Of a stretch of 64,000 nucleotides of DNA, positions 41,808 to 52,683 are shown in pieces. The notes under the pieces are model-generated. The model worked only from the letters and a program-made list of their open reading frames with translations, made no database searches and was not told where the DNA came from. Position numbers and translations under genes: made by a program. Every line of letters starts with the position of its first letter. Position 1 is the first letter of the stretch. The stretch spans positions 1 to 64,000 of the forward strand of contig VGRW01000011.1 of the NCBI GenBank assembly GCA_016875225.1, in the 5' to 3' direction. This DNA comes from Deltaproteobacteria bacterium (GTDB taxonomy: Bacteria; Myxococcota_A; UBA9160; SZUA-336).

Positions 41808-44255
41808 CTAGGCCGAGGCGCCCTCGATCCGCATGCCGTAGAAGGAGCGGTAGACGAAGTACGCGGAGACGACGAAGAAGCCCGCCGCGAGCACGTGCGT
41901 GAGTGCCGGGTTGCTGTGCCCCAGCTCGACGGCGAGCTCGACCGCGAGCAGCCCGAACAGCGTGGTGAACTTGATCACCGGGTTCAGCGCCACCGACGAG
42001 GTGTCCTTGAACGGGTCGCCGACCGTGTCGCCCACCACGCAGGCGTCGTGGAGCGGCGTGCCCTTCGCCTTCAGCTCCGTCTCGACGATCTTCTTGGCGT
42101 TGTCCCAGGCGCCGCCCGCGTTGGCCATGAAGATCGCCTGGTACAGGCCGAAGATCGCGATCGAGATCAGGTAGCCGATGAAGAAGAATGGCTCTACGCA
42201 GGCGAAGGCCAGCGTGCCGAAGAAGATCGCCAGGAAGATGTTGAACATGCCGCGCTGCGCGTAGATCGTGCAGATCTCGACCACCTTCTTGCTGTCCTCG
42301 ACCGACGCCTTCTCGACGCCCTCGAGCCGGATGTTCTGCTTGATGAACTCGACCGCGCGGTAGGCGCCGGTCGAGACCGCCTGCATCGACGCGCCCGAGA
42401 ACCAGTAGATCATCGCGCCGCCCGTGATCAGGCCGAGCAGGAAGGGCGCGTGGATCAGCGAGAGGTTCTCGAGATCCGTGGTCATGCCGTTGGTGAGCGA
42501 GAGGATGATCGAGAAGACCATCGTCGTGGAGCCCACGACCGCGGTGCCGATCAGCACCGGCTTCGCGGTGGCCTTGAACGTGTTGCCGGCGCCGTCGTTC
42601 TCCTCGAGGAACTCCTTGGCGCGCTCGAAGCTCGGCTCGAAGCCGAAGTCCCGCTTCACCTCGGACTTCACGTTCGGGATCGCCTCGATCAGCGAGAGCT
42701 CGTAGACGGACTGCGCGTTGTCGGTGACCGGCCCGTAGCTGTCGACCGCGATCGTGACCGGGCCCATGCCCAGGAAGCCGAATGCGACCAGGCCGAAGGC
42801 GAAGACCGGCGAGGCGTCGATCATCGAGCCGGCGATCGGGAACAGCGCCTGCAGCCCCATCGTCGAGACGCCCCAGGCGATGCCCATCAGCGCGACGATC
42901 ACCATGCCCATCCAGTAGGCGCTGAAGTTGCCCGCGACCAGGCCGGAGATGATGTTCAGCGACGCGCCGCCCTCGCGGGAGCTCGTCACGACCTCGCGCA
43001 CGTGGCGAGAGTTCACCGACGTGAAGACCTTCACGAGCTCGGGGATGATCGCGCCCGCGAGCGTGCCGCAGGTGATGATCGTGGATAGCTTCCACCAGAG
43101 CGTCCCGTCACCGAGGTCGGCGATCAGCGCGTACGAGACGATGTACGTGAGCACCACCGAGACGATCGAGGTCAGCCAGACCAGGAACGTGAGCGGCTGC
43201 TCGAAGTCCATGTGGTCGGAGTTCGCGTAGCGCCCGCGGGCGATCGCGTCGTTGATCAAGTAGGCGGCCAGGCTCGCGATCACCATCATGATGCGCATCG
43301 CGAAGATCCAGACCAGAAGCTGCACCTGGACCTGGGGGTCGTGGGACGCCAGCAGGATGAAGGTGATCAGCGCCACGCCCGTCACGCCGTAGGTCTCGAA
43401 GCCGTCCGCCGAGGGGCCGACCGAGTCGCCCGCGTTGTCGCCGGTGCAGTCCGCGATCACGCCCGGGTTTCGCGCGTCGTCCTCCTTGATCTTGAAGACG
43501 ATCTTCATCAGGTCGGAGCCGATGTCCGCGATCTTGGTGAAGATGCCGCCGGCGATGCGCAGCGCGGCCGCGCCGAGCGATTCGCCGATCGCGAAGCCGA
43601 TGAAGCAGGGGCCGGCGAAGCTGCCGGGCACGAAGAGCAGGATCGCCAGCATGATCAGCAGCTCGACCGAGATCAGCACCATGCCGATCGACATTCCCGC
43701 CTGGAGCGGAATGGAATAGGTGGGGAAGGGCTTGCCGCGCAGGCTCGCGAACGCGGTGCGCGAGTTCGCGAAGGTGTTCACGCGGATGCCGAACCAGGCG
43801 ACCCCGTAGCTGCCGGCGATTCCGATCAGGCTGAAGCCGAGGATCATGGCGACCCGGAACGGAGTCATCTCGGCGTCTTGGATCAGGAACCCGAAGTAGA
43901 GCACGATGACCGCGCCGATGAAGAGCCAGAGGATCGCGATGAACTTGCCCTGCGTGACGAGATACTGCTTGCAGGTCGCGTAGATGAGCTCGGATATCTC
44001 GAGCATCGATTTGTGGACCGACATGTTCCGGAGCTGCATGTACTGGAACAGTCCGAAGCCCATCCCGAGGGCGCAGACCAGCAGGCCCCACATGAGGATG
44101 CTGGCGCCGCTGGTCGAGCCGCCGAAGAAGGCGGGGTCCGCGAAGCTCGGCAGCACGAGCGACGCCTCGCTCGCGTGCGCCGAGGCGGCGGCGAGGATCG
44201 AAAGGAGCGCCGCGGCGGCGCCGGACCAAACGAAGCGCGGGACGAACTTGTGCAT
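41808..44255 (-). CDS. hppA: Membrane-bound ion-translocating pyrophosphatase
   Basis: An 815-residue integral membrane pyrophosphatase that couples PPi hydrolysis to H+ or Na+ transport, with about 16 helices. It starts with a predicted signal-like segment (1-28), unusual for bacterial HppA. The acidic substrate motif is DCTGDNAGDSVGPSADGFE; the Asp residues at positions 1, 5 and 9 are kept but neighbours differ from canonical DNVGDNVGD. In GNTFKATAKP (557-566) a Lys stands where K+-independent enzymes have Lys and K+-dependent ones have Ala, which suggests K+ independence. The ion specificity is not certain. It is divergent from serC. Confidence 0.92.
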   Translation of the reverse strand: MHKFVPRFVWSGAAAALLSILAAASAHASEASLVLPSFADPAFFGGSTSGASILMWGLLVCALGMGFGLFQYMQLRNMSVHKSMLEISELIYATCKQYLVTQGKFIAILWLFIGAVIVLYFGFLIQDAEMTPFRVAMILGFSLIGIAGSYGVAWFGIRVNTFANSRTAFASLRGKPFPTYSIPLQAGMSIGMVLISVELLIMLAILLFVPGSFAGPCFIGFAIGESLGAAALRIAGGIFTKIADIGSDLMKIVFKIKEDDARNPGVIADCTGDNAGDSVGPSADGFETYGVTGVALITFILLASHDPQVQVQLLVWIFAMRIMMVIASLAAYLINDAIARGRYANSDHMDFEQPLTFLVWLTSIVSVVLTYIVSYALIADLGDGTLWWKLSTIITCGTLAGAIIPELVKVFTSVNSRHVREVVTSSREGGASLNIISGLVAGNFSAYWMGMVIVALMGIAWGVSTMGLQALFPIAGSMIDASPVFAFGLVAFGFLGMGPVTIAVDSYGPVTDNAQSVYELSLIEAIPNVKSEVKRDFGFEPSFERAKEFLEENDGAGNTFKATAKPVLIGTAVVGSTTMVFSIILSLTNGMTTDLENLSLIHAPFLLGLITGGAMIYWFSGASMQAVSTGAYRAVEFIKQNIRLEGVEKASVEDSKKVVEICTIYAQRGMFNIFLAIFFGTLAFACVEPFFFIGYLISIAIFGLYQAIFMANAGGAWDNAKKIVETELKAKGTPLHDACVVGDTVGDPFKDTSSVALNPVIKFTTLFGLLAVELAVELGHSNPALTHVLAAGFFVVSAYFVYRSFYGMRIEGASA

Positions 44256-44326
44256 CGGACGGGCTCCCTCTTCCCGGTTGCGGGCGGCCGTCTAGTAGCA
44301 CAGATGCGCGCCCCCGGTCGAATCAG

Positions 44327-44332
44327 TAGCCT
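44327..44332 (+). promoter_or_regulatory. Candidate -10 element (TAGCCT) before serC
   Basis: TAGCCT ends 9 nt before the serC ATG at 44342, and the spacer GCGGCCACG has no Shine-Dalgarno match. It is the same hexamer as before the RND adaptor gene. No -35 match is visible. Confidence 0.35.
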
Positions 44333-44341
44333 GCGGCCACG

Positions 44342-45508
44342 ATGCGCCCCACCAAGCCGAACGATCGCCCGAGTCGCCCCGAATTCTCCTCCGGCCCCTG
44401 CGCGAAGCGCCCGGGCTGGAGCCTCGACGCGCTGAAGGACGCCCTGGTCGGTCGCTCGCACCGCGCGAAGCAGCCCAAGGAGCGGCTCGCGGCGGTGATC
44501 GAGCGCAGTCACCGCCTGCTCGGCATGCCCGCCGACTACAAGCTCGCGATCGTGCCGGCCTCCGACACCGGCGCGTTCGAGATGGCGATGTGGTCACTGC
44601 TCGGCGAGCGCCCGGTCGACGTGCTCGCCTGGGAGAGCTTCGGCCAGGAGTGGGTCACGGACCTGACGAAGCAGCTCCGGCTCGACGCGCGCGTGCTCTC
44701 GGCGCCGTACGGAGAGCTTCCCGACCTGTCGCAGGTCGACTTCGACCGCGACGTGGTCTTCCCCTGGAACGGCACGACCTCGGGCGTGCGCGTGCCCGAC
44801 GACGGCTGGATCCCGGAGACGCACTCCGGGCTCGTGCTCTGCGACGCGACCTCGGCCGTGTTCGCGATGAAGCTTCCCTGGCGCAAGCTCGACGTGGTGA
44901 CCTGGAGCTGGCAGAAGGTGCTCGGCGGCGAGGCCGCGCACGGCATGCTCGCGCTTTCGCCGCGCGCGGTCGCGCGCCTGGAGAGCTACACCCCGCCGCG
45001 GCCGCTCCCGAAGATCTTCCGGCTGACGAAGAAGGGCAAGCTCGACTCCGAGCTCTTCTCCGGCGCGACCATCAACACGCCGTCCATGCTCTGCGTCGAG
45101 GACGCGCTCGACGGCCTCGCCTGGGCCGAGCGCGTCGGCGGGCTCGACGCGCTGGTCGTGCGCAGCGAGGGCAACCTCGCGGTGGTGGCGGCCTGGGTCG
45201 CGCGCACGCCCTGGATCGAGTTCTTAGCTAGCGAGCGCACGACCCGCTCCTGCACCTCCGTCTGCCTGAAGATCGTCGACCCCTGGTTCGAGGCGCAGGC
45301 CGAGGCCGCGCGCGCCGACGTGGTGAAGAAGCTGGTCGCGCTGCTCGAGAAGGAGGGCGTGGCGCTCGACATCGCGAGCTACCGAGACGCGCCGGCGGGC
45401 CTGCGCATCTGGTGCGGCGCCACGATCGAGCGCGACGACGTCGAGGAGCTGCTGCCCTGGCTCGACTGGGCCTGGGCGGAAGTGCGCCAGGCGAACCCGG
45501 GTCGCTAG
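44342..45508 (+). CDS. serC: Phosphoserine aminotransferase, alphaproteobacterial-type
   Basis: A 388-residue PLP enzyme that converts 3-phosphohydroxypyruvate to phosphoserine in serine biosynthesis. The sequence follows the TIGR01365-like branch, with [13 protein letters not shown] near the N-terminus and the PLP lysine Lys192 in [11 protein letters not shown]. The Asp that pairs with the PLP nitrogen is in [12 protein letters not shown] (Asp168). It is the only gene of serine biosynthesis here. The stop interlocks with the ybdD stop in CTAG. Confidence 0.92.
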   Translation: MRPTKPNDRPSRPEFSSGPCAKRPGWSLDALKDALVGRSHRAKQPKERLAAVIERSHRLLGMPADYKLAIVPASDTGAFEMAMWSLLGERPVDVLAWESFGQEWVTDLTKQLRLDARVLSAPYGELPDLSQVDFDRDVVFPWNGTTSGVRVPDDGWIPETHSGLVLCDATSAVFAMKLPWRKLDVVTWSWQKVLGGEAAHGMLALSPRAVARLESYTPPRPLPKIFRLTKKGKLDSELFSGATINTPSMLCVEDALDGLAWAERVGGLDALVVRSEGNLAVVAAWVARTPWIEFLASERTTRSCTSVCLKIVDPWFEAQAEAARADVVKKLVALLEKEGVALDIASYRDAPAGLRIWCGATIERDDVEELLPWLDWAWAEVRQANPGR

Positions 45509-45632
45509 CAGCAGCGACCGCGCTTCTCTCCGTGCTCGCAGAGCGCGCGGCGCGGATCGGCGCCGAGCTCGGTCGCCCCGACGTAGCCGCGCAGGAAGTC
45601 GCGAACGGCCGCGAGCGCGCGTCGCAGTCGGC

Positions 45633-45636
<4 letters not shown>
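45505..45636 (-). CDS. ybdD: YbdD/YjiX-type small protein
   Basis: A 43-residue protein that fits the DUF466 family, small partners encoded directly after cstA. It begins [19 protein letters not shown] and ends in the characteristic RGRCC. Family members are usually about 65 residues, so this one is short, lacking much of the middle section. The GTG overlaps the cstA stop (GTGA, 45633-45636), which fixes the start. Confidence 0.65.
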
Positions 45637-47639
<2,003 letters not shown>

Positions 47640-47645
47640 CGCGGC

Positions 47646-47651
47646 ATTGTA
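47646..47651 (-). promoter_or_regulatory. Candidate -10 element (TACAAT) before cstA
   Basis: Minus-strand TACAAT ends 6 nt before the cstA ATG, so the transcript would begin at the start codon. No ribosome site is visible there, in agreement. The -35 region is unclear. Confidence 0.4.
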
Positions 47652-47674
47652 CTGTCCGCGGGAAAGGGGGACGG

Positions 47675-48118
47675 ATGCGGCGCAGGGTTCTCGGCCTGGT
47701 CACGGCTCTCGCGCTCGGCGCGGGAATGCTCGGCTGCGCGAAGATCGGCAGCTTCATGCGGCCGCTGACCTACGGGCCGAACTTCGACTACATCACCAAG
47801 GAGCAGCTGAAGTCGGTGATGTGGCAGCTGGCGCGCGACGTGAATCGCATCGACGCGCTGGTGAACGATCCGGCGGGCGTCGGCCCGGCGCAGCGCGACG
47901 AGATCGCGCGCCTGCTCGTGATCATGGAGGACGCGACCGGGCGGCTCGGTCGCGAAGGCATCCGCACGAACCACCCGCTGGTCGACGAGCACCGCGATCA
48001 GTTCCGCGCGGACCTCGCAGCCGCGCGGCGCGGCGTATCCGCGGAGCCGCCGAGCTACACCCTGACGAGAGAAGTCTCGGGCGCGTGCCTGCACTGTCAC
48101 CGGCACGGCACGCGCTGA
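47675..48118 (+). CDS. Small c-type cytochrome lipoprotein
   Basis: A 147-residue predicted lipoprotein, with the lipobox ending at Cys21 (GMLGC). The middle is helical (QLKSVMWQLARDVNRIDALV, RDEIARLLVIMEDATGRL). A single C-terminal haem-binding motif CLHCH is at 138-142, near the end as in cytochrome c'-type four-helix proteins. The helical pattern and haem position support that fold, although similarity is too weak to be sure. It is divergent from cstA with 35 nt between starts and is followed by an SDR after 39 nt. A role in electron transfer or gas sensing is possible. Confidence 0.65.
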   Translation: MRRRVLGLVTALALGAGMLGCAKIGSFMRPLTYGPNFDYITKEQLKSVMWQLARDVNRIDALVNDPAGVGPAQRDEIARLLVIMEDATGRLGREGIRTNHPLVDEHRDQFRADLAAARRGVSAEPPSYTLTREVSGACLHCHRHGTR

Positions 48119-48157
48119 CTCCGACGCTTCGCTGATCGAAACCGAGGGGAGGGCGCG

Positions 48158-49021
48158 ATGAAGGAAGTCCTGGGCAAGGTCGCCGTGATCACCGGCGCCG
48201 CGAGCGGAATCGGCCGCGGCATGGCGGAGAGCTTCGCCTTCGCGGGAATGAAGCTGGTCCTGGCCGACGTCGACGCGGATCGGCTGCGCTCCGTCGCCCG
48301 CGAGCTCGAAGAGACCGGCGCCGAGGTGCTGCCGGTCGCGACCGACGTCTCGCGTCAGGACGAGGTCGACGCGCTCGCGCGGCGCGCGCTCGACGCGTTC
48401 GGCGCCGTACACGTGGTCTGCAACAACGCGGGCGTCGCACACGGCGGCGTGCCGACCTGGGAGAGCACGCTCCACGACTGGGAATGGATCGTCGGAGTGA
48501 ACCTGATGGGCGTGGTCCACGGCGTGCGCACGTTCACGCCGATCCTGCTCGAGCAGGGCGAGGGCCAGATCGTGAACACCGCGTCGATGGCCGGGCTGAT
48601 CAGCGGCGCGGGTAACGCGCTCTACGGCGTGACCAAGCACGCGGTCGTCGCGCTCTCGGAGGCGCTCTTCAACGAGCTCGCCGCGCAGGGGAAGCCGGGC
48701 GTGCGCGTGTCGGTGCTCTGCCCGGGCTGGATCAACACCAAGATCCTCGAGTCGTCCGAGCGCAACCAGCCCGAGGCCGTGCGCCACCACCTGCCGCAGG
48801 ACCGCACCAGCCCCGAGGGCGAGATTCGCCGAAAGATGGTCGAGTCGATGCTCGCCAGCGGCCTCGACCCGCGCCGCGTCGGCGATCTGGTGCTCGAGGC
48901 GATTCGCGCCGAGCGCTTCTGGATCCTCACCCACCCGCAGTGGAAGTCGATGATCCGCCACCGCGTGGAGAACATCCTCGAGGAGCGCGACCCGACGCCC
49001 GCGACCGGGCCGAGGGGCTGA
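48158..49021 (+). CDS. Short-chain dehydrogenase/reductase
   Basis: A 287-residue classical SDR: TGAASGIG near 11-18, NNAGVA near 89, the catalytic Ser in VNTASMAG and YGVTK for the Tyr/Lys pair. The C-terminal extension, with SMIRHRVENILEERDPTP, is longer than in minimal SDRs and resembles those acting on lipid or steroid substrates in soil bacteria. The ATG follows GGGGAGGGC. The substrate is unknown. Confidence 0.88.
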   Translation: MKEVLGKVAVITGAASGIGRGMAESFAFAGMKLVLADVDADRLRSVARELEETGAEVLPVATDVSRQDEVDALARRALDAFGAVHVVCNNAGVAHGGVPTWESTLHDWEWIVGVNLMGVVHGVRTFTPILLEQGEGQIVNTASMAGLISGAGNALYGVTKHAVVALSEALFNELAAQGKPGVRVSVLCPGWINTKILESSERNQPEAVRHHLPQDRTSPEGEIRRKMVESMLASGLDPRRVGDLVLEAIRAERFWILTHPQWKSMIRHRVENILEERDPTPATGPRG

Positions 49022-49031
49022 GCTCCCGCGC

Positions 49032-50366
49032 CTAGTGCTCGTGCTTCGGCAGCGGCTTGGGCGGCGGGAGCGCGGCGAACTCCGGGTGCGTGGGCGAGCC
49101 GCGCGTGAGCGCGAGCGCGTAGAGCAGCGGCGGGAAGGGCAGCGTCTTGCGCCCTCCGACCAGAAGCATGGGCGTGCCGTGGATGTCGTTCGCGACCGCC
49201 CAGGCGATGTCGTCCTGGAGCTTGCGCTCGGTCTCGGGCGCGCGCAGACAGGCGTCGAGCTCCGCGCGCGGCAACACCCGCGAGGCGATCTCGAGCACGA
49301 TCGGCTCGGAGAGCTCGCGCTGGCGCCGGAACAGCTCGCCGCTCATCTCGAACGCCCCGGGCCGGCCCTCGGCGCAGATCTGCGCGCGCGCGCTCGTGCA
49401 GGGCACGGGGTTGCTCTTTTCGCGCTGGACGCTCGCGTTGCAGGCCGGATCGAGCGGGTAGTAGTGGGGAGCGAGCGAGAAGGCGTCGTGGCCGAAGCGC
49501 TGCCGGAGCTGCTCGAGTGTCTGGTGCAGCTGGGCGCAGTGACTGCAGAGTGTGTCGGACCACTCGGTCAGGGCCAGGCGCGCGTTCGGCGGGCCGATCA
49601 CGGTTCGCGTGGGCGGCGGCGTCAGGACCGGGCTCGCCGCGTAGTCGGCCAGCGTGTCGGAAAGCATCTGGCGCAGCTCCGGGGACGCCTCGCGGATGAA
49701 GCGAGCGAGCTCCGCGTCGTCGCTGCCCCCCGCGGGAAGCCGCGCGACCTCGGAGACGGCTCGCGCCCCCGCACCCATCGGGTTCTGCGGCGTGCCCAGT
49801 CCGGGCACGAGCAGGACCGCGAACGCGACGACCAGCGCACCGGCGGCCAGCCCCGCTCCGTGTGCCAGATCGGCGCGCAGCGTCTTGCTCACGCCGTAGA
49901 AGCACAGCGCCGCGTAGCCGAGCATGAGCAGGTAGGTGAGCCCGCAGGTGGTGCAGAGCGCGCCGAAGCGCAGCGAGATGCCGATCAGCGCCGCCACGCC
50001 GAGCGCGCCCGCGACGCCGGTGCAGAGCGTCGCGGCGATCCAGATCTCGGCCGCTCGCCGGCGCGAGAGCCGCGCGCGCGCGACGAGCGGAAGCGCGAAC
50101 GCGACCAGACCCCAGGCGACGCCCCAGCCCGCGACCGGCAGCCCCGTCCACGCGTGCACGGCGGCCGCGAACGGGGAGTCCCAGACCTCGGCGCAGTGAC
50201 CGCCGCCGACCGGCGAGCAGAAGATCTCGCCGCCACGCCGTCCGACCACGAGCTGCCACCACTGGAACGCGGCCCAGCCGGCCGACGCCGCGCCGAGCAG
50301 TGCCGCCAGCCACAGCGCGCCGGGACGAGCCTCCGTCCGTTCGAGCTTGCGTCGACTCTTCGCCAC
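49032..50366 (-). CDS. VKOR-DsbA fusion (disulfide-forming enzyme)
   Basis: A 444-residue membrane fusion. Residues 15-160 form a vitamin K epoxide reductase-like domain with shuttle cysteines Cys50 and Cys58 and the active CTTC at 138-141. After a further helix, residues 255-430 form a DsbA-like thioredoxin domain with Cys274-x-x-Cys277 (DTLCSHC) and the cis-Pro loop GTPMLLVGG. The module oxidises periplasmic proteins and passes electrons to quinone, replacing DsbA/DsbB. The chain also has extra cysteines (PACNASV, NPVPCTSARAQIC). With DsbD at 37760 the window holds both oxidative and reductive branches. Confidence 0.9.
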   Translation of the reverse strand: MAKSRRKLERTEARPGALWLAALLGAASAGWAAFQWWQLVVGRRGGEIFCSPVGGGHCAEVWDSPFAAAVHAWTGLPVAGWGVAWGLVAFALPLVARARLSRRRAAEIWIAATLCTGVAGALGVAALIGISLRFGALCTTCGLTYLLMLGYAALCFYGVSKTLRADLAHGAGLAAGALVVAFAVLLVPGLGTPQNPMGAGARAVSEVARLPAGGSDDAELARFIREASPELRQMLSDTLADYAASPVLTPPPTRTVIGPPNARLALTEWSDTLCSHCAQLHQTLEQLRQRFGHDAFSLAPHYYPLDPACNASVQREKSNPVPCTSARAQICAEGRPGAFEMSGELFRRQRELSEPIVLEIASRVLPRAELDACLRAPETERKLQDDIAWAVANDIHGTPMLLVGGRKTLPFPPLLYALALTRGSPTHPEFAALPPPKPLPKHEH

Positions 50367-50430
50367 GCGGCTACGCTAGCGAACTCGTCCGTGGTTTGAC
50401 GCCCGCCCGAACCGGTGGGAGGCTCCGCGG

Positions 50431-50739
50431 ATGGCCGCACCCACGAAGCTCGGCGAGAAGCAGATCGAGAGCGCCCTGCGGGCGCTGCCGGGCTGGTCGA
50501 TCCGCGCTGGCAAGCTGCACCGGGAGCTGCGCTTCGCCGACTTCAGCGCGGCGTTCGGGTTCATGACGCGGGTCGCGCTCGAGGCCGAGAAGCGCGATCA
50601 CCACCCGGAGTGGTCCAACGTCTGGAGCCGCGTCTCGATCGACCTGGTCACGCACGAGTCCGGCGGAATCACCGAACGCGACGTCGCGCTCGCGCAGGTG
50701 ATCAGCGAGCTCTCGCGAGCCGGGGGCGCGATCTCGTAG
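50431..50739 (+). CDS. phhB: 4a-hydroxytetrahydrobiopterin dehydratase (pterin-4-alpha-carbinolamine dehydratase)
   Basis: A 102-residue enzyme that recycles the pterin cofactor. The conserved motif EKRDHHPEW at 53-61 gives the catalytic His pair (His57, His58), and His75 in [10 protein letters not shown] completes the site. The length is standard. Aromatic amino acid hydroxylases are not nearby; in their absence this enzyme often serves molybdopterin or other pterin chemistry. Confidence 0.92.
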   Translation: MAAPTKLGEKQIESALRALPGWSIRAGKLHRELRFADFSAAFGFMTRVALEAEKRDHHPEWSNVWSRVSIDLVTHESGGITERDVALAQVISELSRAGGAIS

Positions 50740-50746
50740 CCGCGCG

Positions 50747-52291
50747 TCACTCCCGCGCAGCGAGCGCTGCGAAGAGCTCGGCGTCGCTCGAGACCCCCAG
50801 GATCCCGCGCGCCGCGTTCACGCCCGACGTCACCACGCCGTAGACGCCGCCGCCCGGCTGCGCCCAGTGACCCGCGAGCCAGAGCCCGGGAAGCGGCGTC
50901 TCGTTCCCGGGCCGGCCCGGCCCGATCTGGTCCGGGGAGAGCGCCCAGCCGTACATCGCTCCGTCGCTGTTCCGTGTATAGCGCTCCAGCGTGCGCGGCG
51001 TGCCGCCCTCGGCGAAGCGGACCGATCCGGCCAGGCCGGGAAAGCGCGAATCCGCGACCTGGATCATCGCGTCCACGCGCGCCGATTTCTCTGCGCGCCA
51101 GTCGCGCTGCGCCCCGTAGGGAAGCAGCGTCGTGAGCGTCATCAGGTGCGTGCCCTCGGGCGCGAGCGTAGGATCCGCGAGCGTCGGCACGGTCGCGGTC
51201 CACCAGCCCGGCCGGCCCGCGAGCGTCGCTCCGAAGGCGGCCTCGTGGTCGAAGTCCGGGTACACGAACGTCTCGTGCGACGCGCCGAGCCGGGCCAGGT
51301 CGAGATCGGTCGCGAGATAGGTGACGAACGCCGAGATCGACGGCGTGAGCCGCGCCAGCGGCCGTCGGAAGCGCGCGGAGAAGTGCTCGGGCCCCACGAG
51401 CTCGAAGACCGTCTGGCGCAGATCGGCGTTCGAGACCACCACGGGCGCCGCGACGCGCTGCCCGTTCTCGAGCACGATGCCGGTCGCCCGGCCGCCCTCG
51501 ACGCTGATGCGCCGCACCGAGCTGCGCAGCAGCACCTCGCCGCCGTCGCGCTCGACCGATCGCGCGAGAGCGCGCGCGAGCCGCTGGAAGCTGCCCCGGC
51601 AGTAGTACGCGCCCTCGGCGACGTACGAGAGCAGCATGGTCGCGAAGTAGAGGAACGAGACGCGCTGCGGCGGCAGGCCGAGATACGGCCAGAAAGTCGC
51701 GAACGCCGCCTTCGCGCGCGCGTCGTCCAGATGCTCGTCCATGACTCGCGAAAGCGTCGCGCGCCGGTAGCGCAGCAGCGTCGGAAAGCGCCCCGGTCGC
51801 TGCATGACCTCGAACGGCGAGGCGAGCTCCGCCGCGCGCCGCGCCTCGCTCTGGATGGAAAGGCACTCCTGGAGCAGGTCGTGAAGCCCCTTGCGCTCGG
51901 CGGGGAATACCTGCGCGTGCGAGCGCTCGAACTCGTCGAGGCCGAGCCTGGGCCGCAGCTCCAGGCCCGGGTAGACCGCGGTGTAGAGCGGATCGATCCG
52001 CTCGAAGCGCAGCTCCGCGCGGGCGCCGACCGCCTCGAGCACGCGGTGCAGCAGCCCGCCGCCCTCGAACGGCGTCGGCTCGCAGCCGCCGACCAGATGC
52101 ACCGCCGAGTCGAAGACGCAGCCGTTGCGGCGGAACGAGTGCGCGTAGCCGCCGGGGCGATCGTGGCGCTCGACCACGAGCACCGACCGGCCGGCGCGCG
52201 CGAGCAGAGCTGCGCAGCTCAGGCCCCCCAGCCCGCTGCCCACGACGATCGCGTCGTAGCGGTCGCGTCGCGCCTCGCGGCGGAACCTCAT
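50747..52291 (-). CDS. Phytoene desaturase/retinol saturase-like FAD oxidoreductase
   Basis: A 514-residue flavoprotein of the CrtI/all-trans-retinol saturase group. The FAD-binding GSGLGG is at 18-23, with ERHDRPGGYAHSF as the following ribityl/phosphate loop and a matching C-terminal FAD segment (GLWLAGHWAQPGGGVYGVV). These enzymes desaturate, saturate or isomerise polyene chains. No other carotenoid gene is near. The ATG at 52291 is preferred; an in-frame TTG at 52327 could add 12 residues. It is divergent from the carrier-protein operon, with a TTGAAA-N17-TAGATT promoter for this strand, so joint regulation and function in one product pathway are likely. Confidence 0.85.
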   Translation of the reverse strand: MRFRREARRDRYDAIVVGSGLGGLSCAALLARAGRSVLVVERHDRPGGYAHSFRRNGCVFDSAVHLVGGCEPTPFEGGGLLHRVLEAVGARAELRFERIDPLYTAVYPGLELRPRLGLDEFERSHAQVFPAERKGLHDLLQECLSIQSEARRAAELASPFEVMQRPGRFPTLLRYRRATLSRVMDEHLDDARAKAAFATFWPYLGLPPQRVSFLYFATMLLSYVAEGAYYCRGSFQRLARALARSVERDGGEVLLRSSVRRISVEGGRATGIVLENGQRVAAPVVVSNADLRQTVFELVGPEHFSARFRRPLARLTPSISAFVTYLATDLDLARLGASHETFVYPDFDHEAAFGATLAGRPGWWTATVPTLADPTLAPEGTHLMTLTTLLPYGAQRDWRAEKSARVDAMIQVADSRFPGLAGSVRFAEGGTPRTLERYTRNSDGAMYGWALSPDQIGPGRPGNETPLPGLWLAGHWAQPGGGVYGVVTSGVNAARGILGVSSDAELFAALAARE

Positions 52292-52350
52292 CGCGCCCGC
52301 TGCACCGGATCGCGAGCCGGCCGCCAATCGAAGCGTCGCATTCTCGCCGC

Positions 52351-52379
52351 AATCTAGACGAGCGCATCCGGCGTTTCAA
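52351..52379 (-). promoter_or_regulatory. Promoter for the desaturase-like gene
   Basis: On the minus strand TTGAAA (52379-52374) and TAGATT (52356-52351) are separated by exactly 17 nt. That gives five and four matches to the sigma-70 hexamers. Transcription would start near 52344, leaving a leader of about 50 nt. It is one of the best sigma-70-like promoters visible here. Confidence 0.55.
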
Positions 52380-52385
52380 CGCGCC

Positions 52386-52415
52386 TTGACAAGCCGAGCG
52401 GCGCGGTGCGAAACA
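52386..52415 (+). promoter_or_regulatory. Possible promoter for the carrier-protein operon
   Basis: TTGACA at 52386-52391 is a perfect -35 hexamer. The -10 at 18 nt, GAAACA (52410-52415), is poor. Its -35 lies only 6 bp from the -35 of the divergent desaturase promoter, so one regulator could control both. The start codon follows after about 10 nt. Confidence 0.4.
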
Positions 52416-52425
52416 CGGTGGCGCG

Positions 52426-52683
52426 ATGAGCTGGAGCCGCGAAGCGCTGACGACCCGAATCCACCAGATCCTCCGCGACGAGCTGCTTTCGGTGGGGGAC
52501 GAGTTCACGCCCCAGTCCGACCTCGTCGCGGCGGGGCTCGACTCGCTGGCGGTGACGCAGCTCCTGCTCGCGATCGAGGAGAGCACGGGCGTCTGGGTCG
52601 ACGAGAGCCTGCTCACCGAGAAGACGCTCGCGAGCGCGGAGACCCTGGCGGCCTGCGTGCATGACCAGCTCCCTGGCCGCTAG
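52426..52683 (+). CDS. Acyl/peptidyl carrier protein
   Basis: An 85-residue four-helix carrier protein. The attachment serine for 4'-phosphopantetheine is Ser40 in AGLDSLAVTQLL, and the surrounding helices fit the PP-binding domain. The LDSL form is common to both fatty acid-type and NRPS-type carriers, so its cargo could be acyl or aminoacyl. It is the first gene of a coupled set of four; the next gene begins 22 nt before its stop. No phosphopantetheinyl transferase is encoded in the window. Confidence 0.88.
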   Translation: MSWSREALTTRIHQILRDELLSVGDEFTPQSDLVAAGLDSLAVTQLLLAIEESTGVWVDESLLTEKTLASAETLAACVHDQLPGR

